Source of the DNA: Clostridiaceae bacterium
GTDB lineage: Bacteria > Bacillota > Clostridia > Peptostreptococcales > Peptostreptococcaceae
Assembly (NCBI GenBank): GCA_902362365.1
Contig: CABIVQ010000091.1
Location: 1-5,118 of the forward strand
Direction: 5' to 3'
DNA: 5,118 bases
Below, piece after piece: positions 5,017-5,118 of this stretch. Under the pieces are notes generated by a model that was not told where the DNA came from, ran no database searches, and saw nothing but the letters and a program-made list of their open reading frames with translations. A program made the translations under genes and the position numbers. Position 1 is the first letter of the stretch. The number at the start of each line of letters is the position of its first letter.

Positions 5017-5118
5017 TGTTGCATCTAGTTAATATTTGCAACTTGATTTTTACAAAATTTATATAATGAAAAAAATAACCTTCTTTGGTTAAATGGAAGT
5101 AACGACAAATCCATCCAA
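5017..5118. other. Unassigned right edge, possible insertion end
   Basis: The sequence after the truncated lipoprotein no longer continues that protein in any forward frame. On the reverse strand a frame is open from the window edge to TAG at 5027-5025, giving 30 residues (WMDLSLLPFNQRRLFFSLYK, then more), which could be the C terminus of an incoming gene such as a transposase. I do not recognise a family. GTTGCA (5018-5023) and TGCAAC (5037-5042) form a short inverted repeat just at the changeover, as might occur near a mobile-element end. A TATAAT lies at 5062-5067. The window ends before any of this can be confirmed. Confidence 0.25.

Noticed and set aside
1..5118. CRISPR array, tRNA or rRNA genes
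   Set aside because: No regularly spaced repeats, no tRNA-like cloverleaf and no GC-richer rRNA-like segment was seen on either strand.

Overview
The window is very AT-rich and has strong AGGAGG-type ribosome binding sites, U-tract terminators, lipoprotein genes and clostridial-type proteins. This points to a low-GC Firmicute of the Clostridium/Peptostreptococcaceae type (relatives such as Clostridioides, Paeniclostridium or Paraclostridium are plausible). I judge this from sequence features and remembered protein families; no search was run.

Left part (1-716): no intact gene. It has a possible Fur-type operator (93-107), then a complete-looking promoter. Its -10 is TATAAT, and its -35 region carries a tandem TTCTCCATA repeat that fits the TCT-N8-TCT box of NisR-like response regulators. 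The promoter now drives only debris: a good ribosome binding site and a 28-codon open frame (326-412), a 51-bp palindrome (374-424), and the last ~70 codons of a sensor histidine kinase (413-634). I read this as the collapsed remains of a lantibiotic/peptide-sensing two-component and ABC-transporter locus.

Centre (717-2376): a two-gene operon ending in a perfect terminator hairpin. Gene one is a short-chain dehydrogenase closely resembling clostridial 7-alpha-hydroxysteroid dehydrogenases, with an NADP-type cofactor pocket. Gene two, 19 bases downstream, is a complete NAD kinase. The pair suggests that the cell makes NADP together with the NADP-linked bile-acid enzyme. A 13-bp inverted repeat with a smaller palindrome inside it lies just ahead of the operon and may be its operator.

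Gap (2377-2810): 434 bases with no protein gene. It holds nested inverted repeats, a possible small RNA ending in a strong terminator (about 2578-2708), and a perfect 12-bp palindrome just ahead of the next gene.

Right part (2811-5118): a C_GCAxxG_C_C putative redox protein with its own terminator; a lipoprotein beta-N-acetylhexosaminidase of the GH3/NagZ family for peptidoglycan recycling; and a lipoprotein of the carbohydrate-binding (Cthe_2159-like) type that stops after 148 residues, well short of its family. The sequence after that stop has an open reverse-strand frame running off the edge, so the gene may have been interrupted by a mobile element, but this is not proven.
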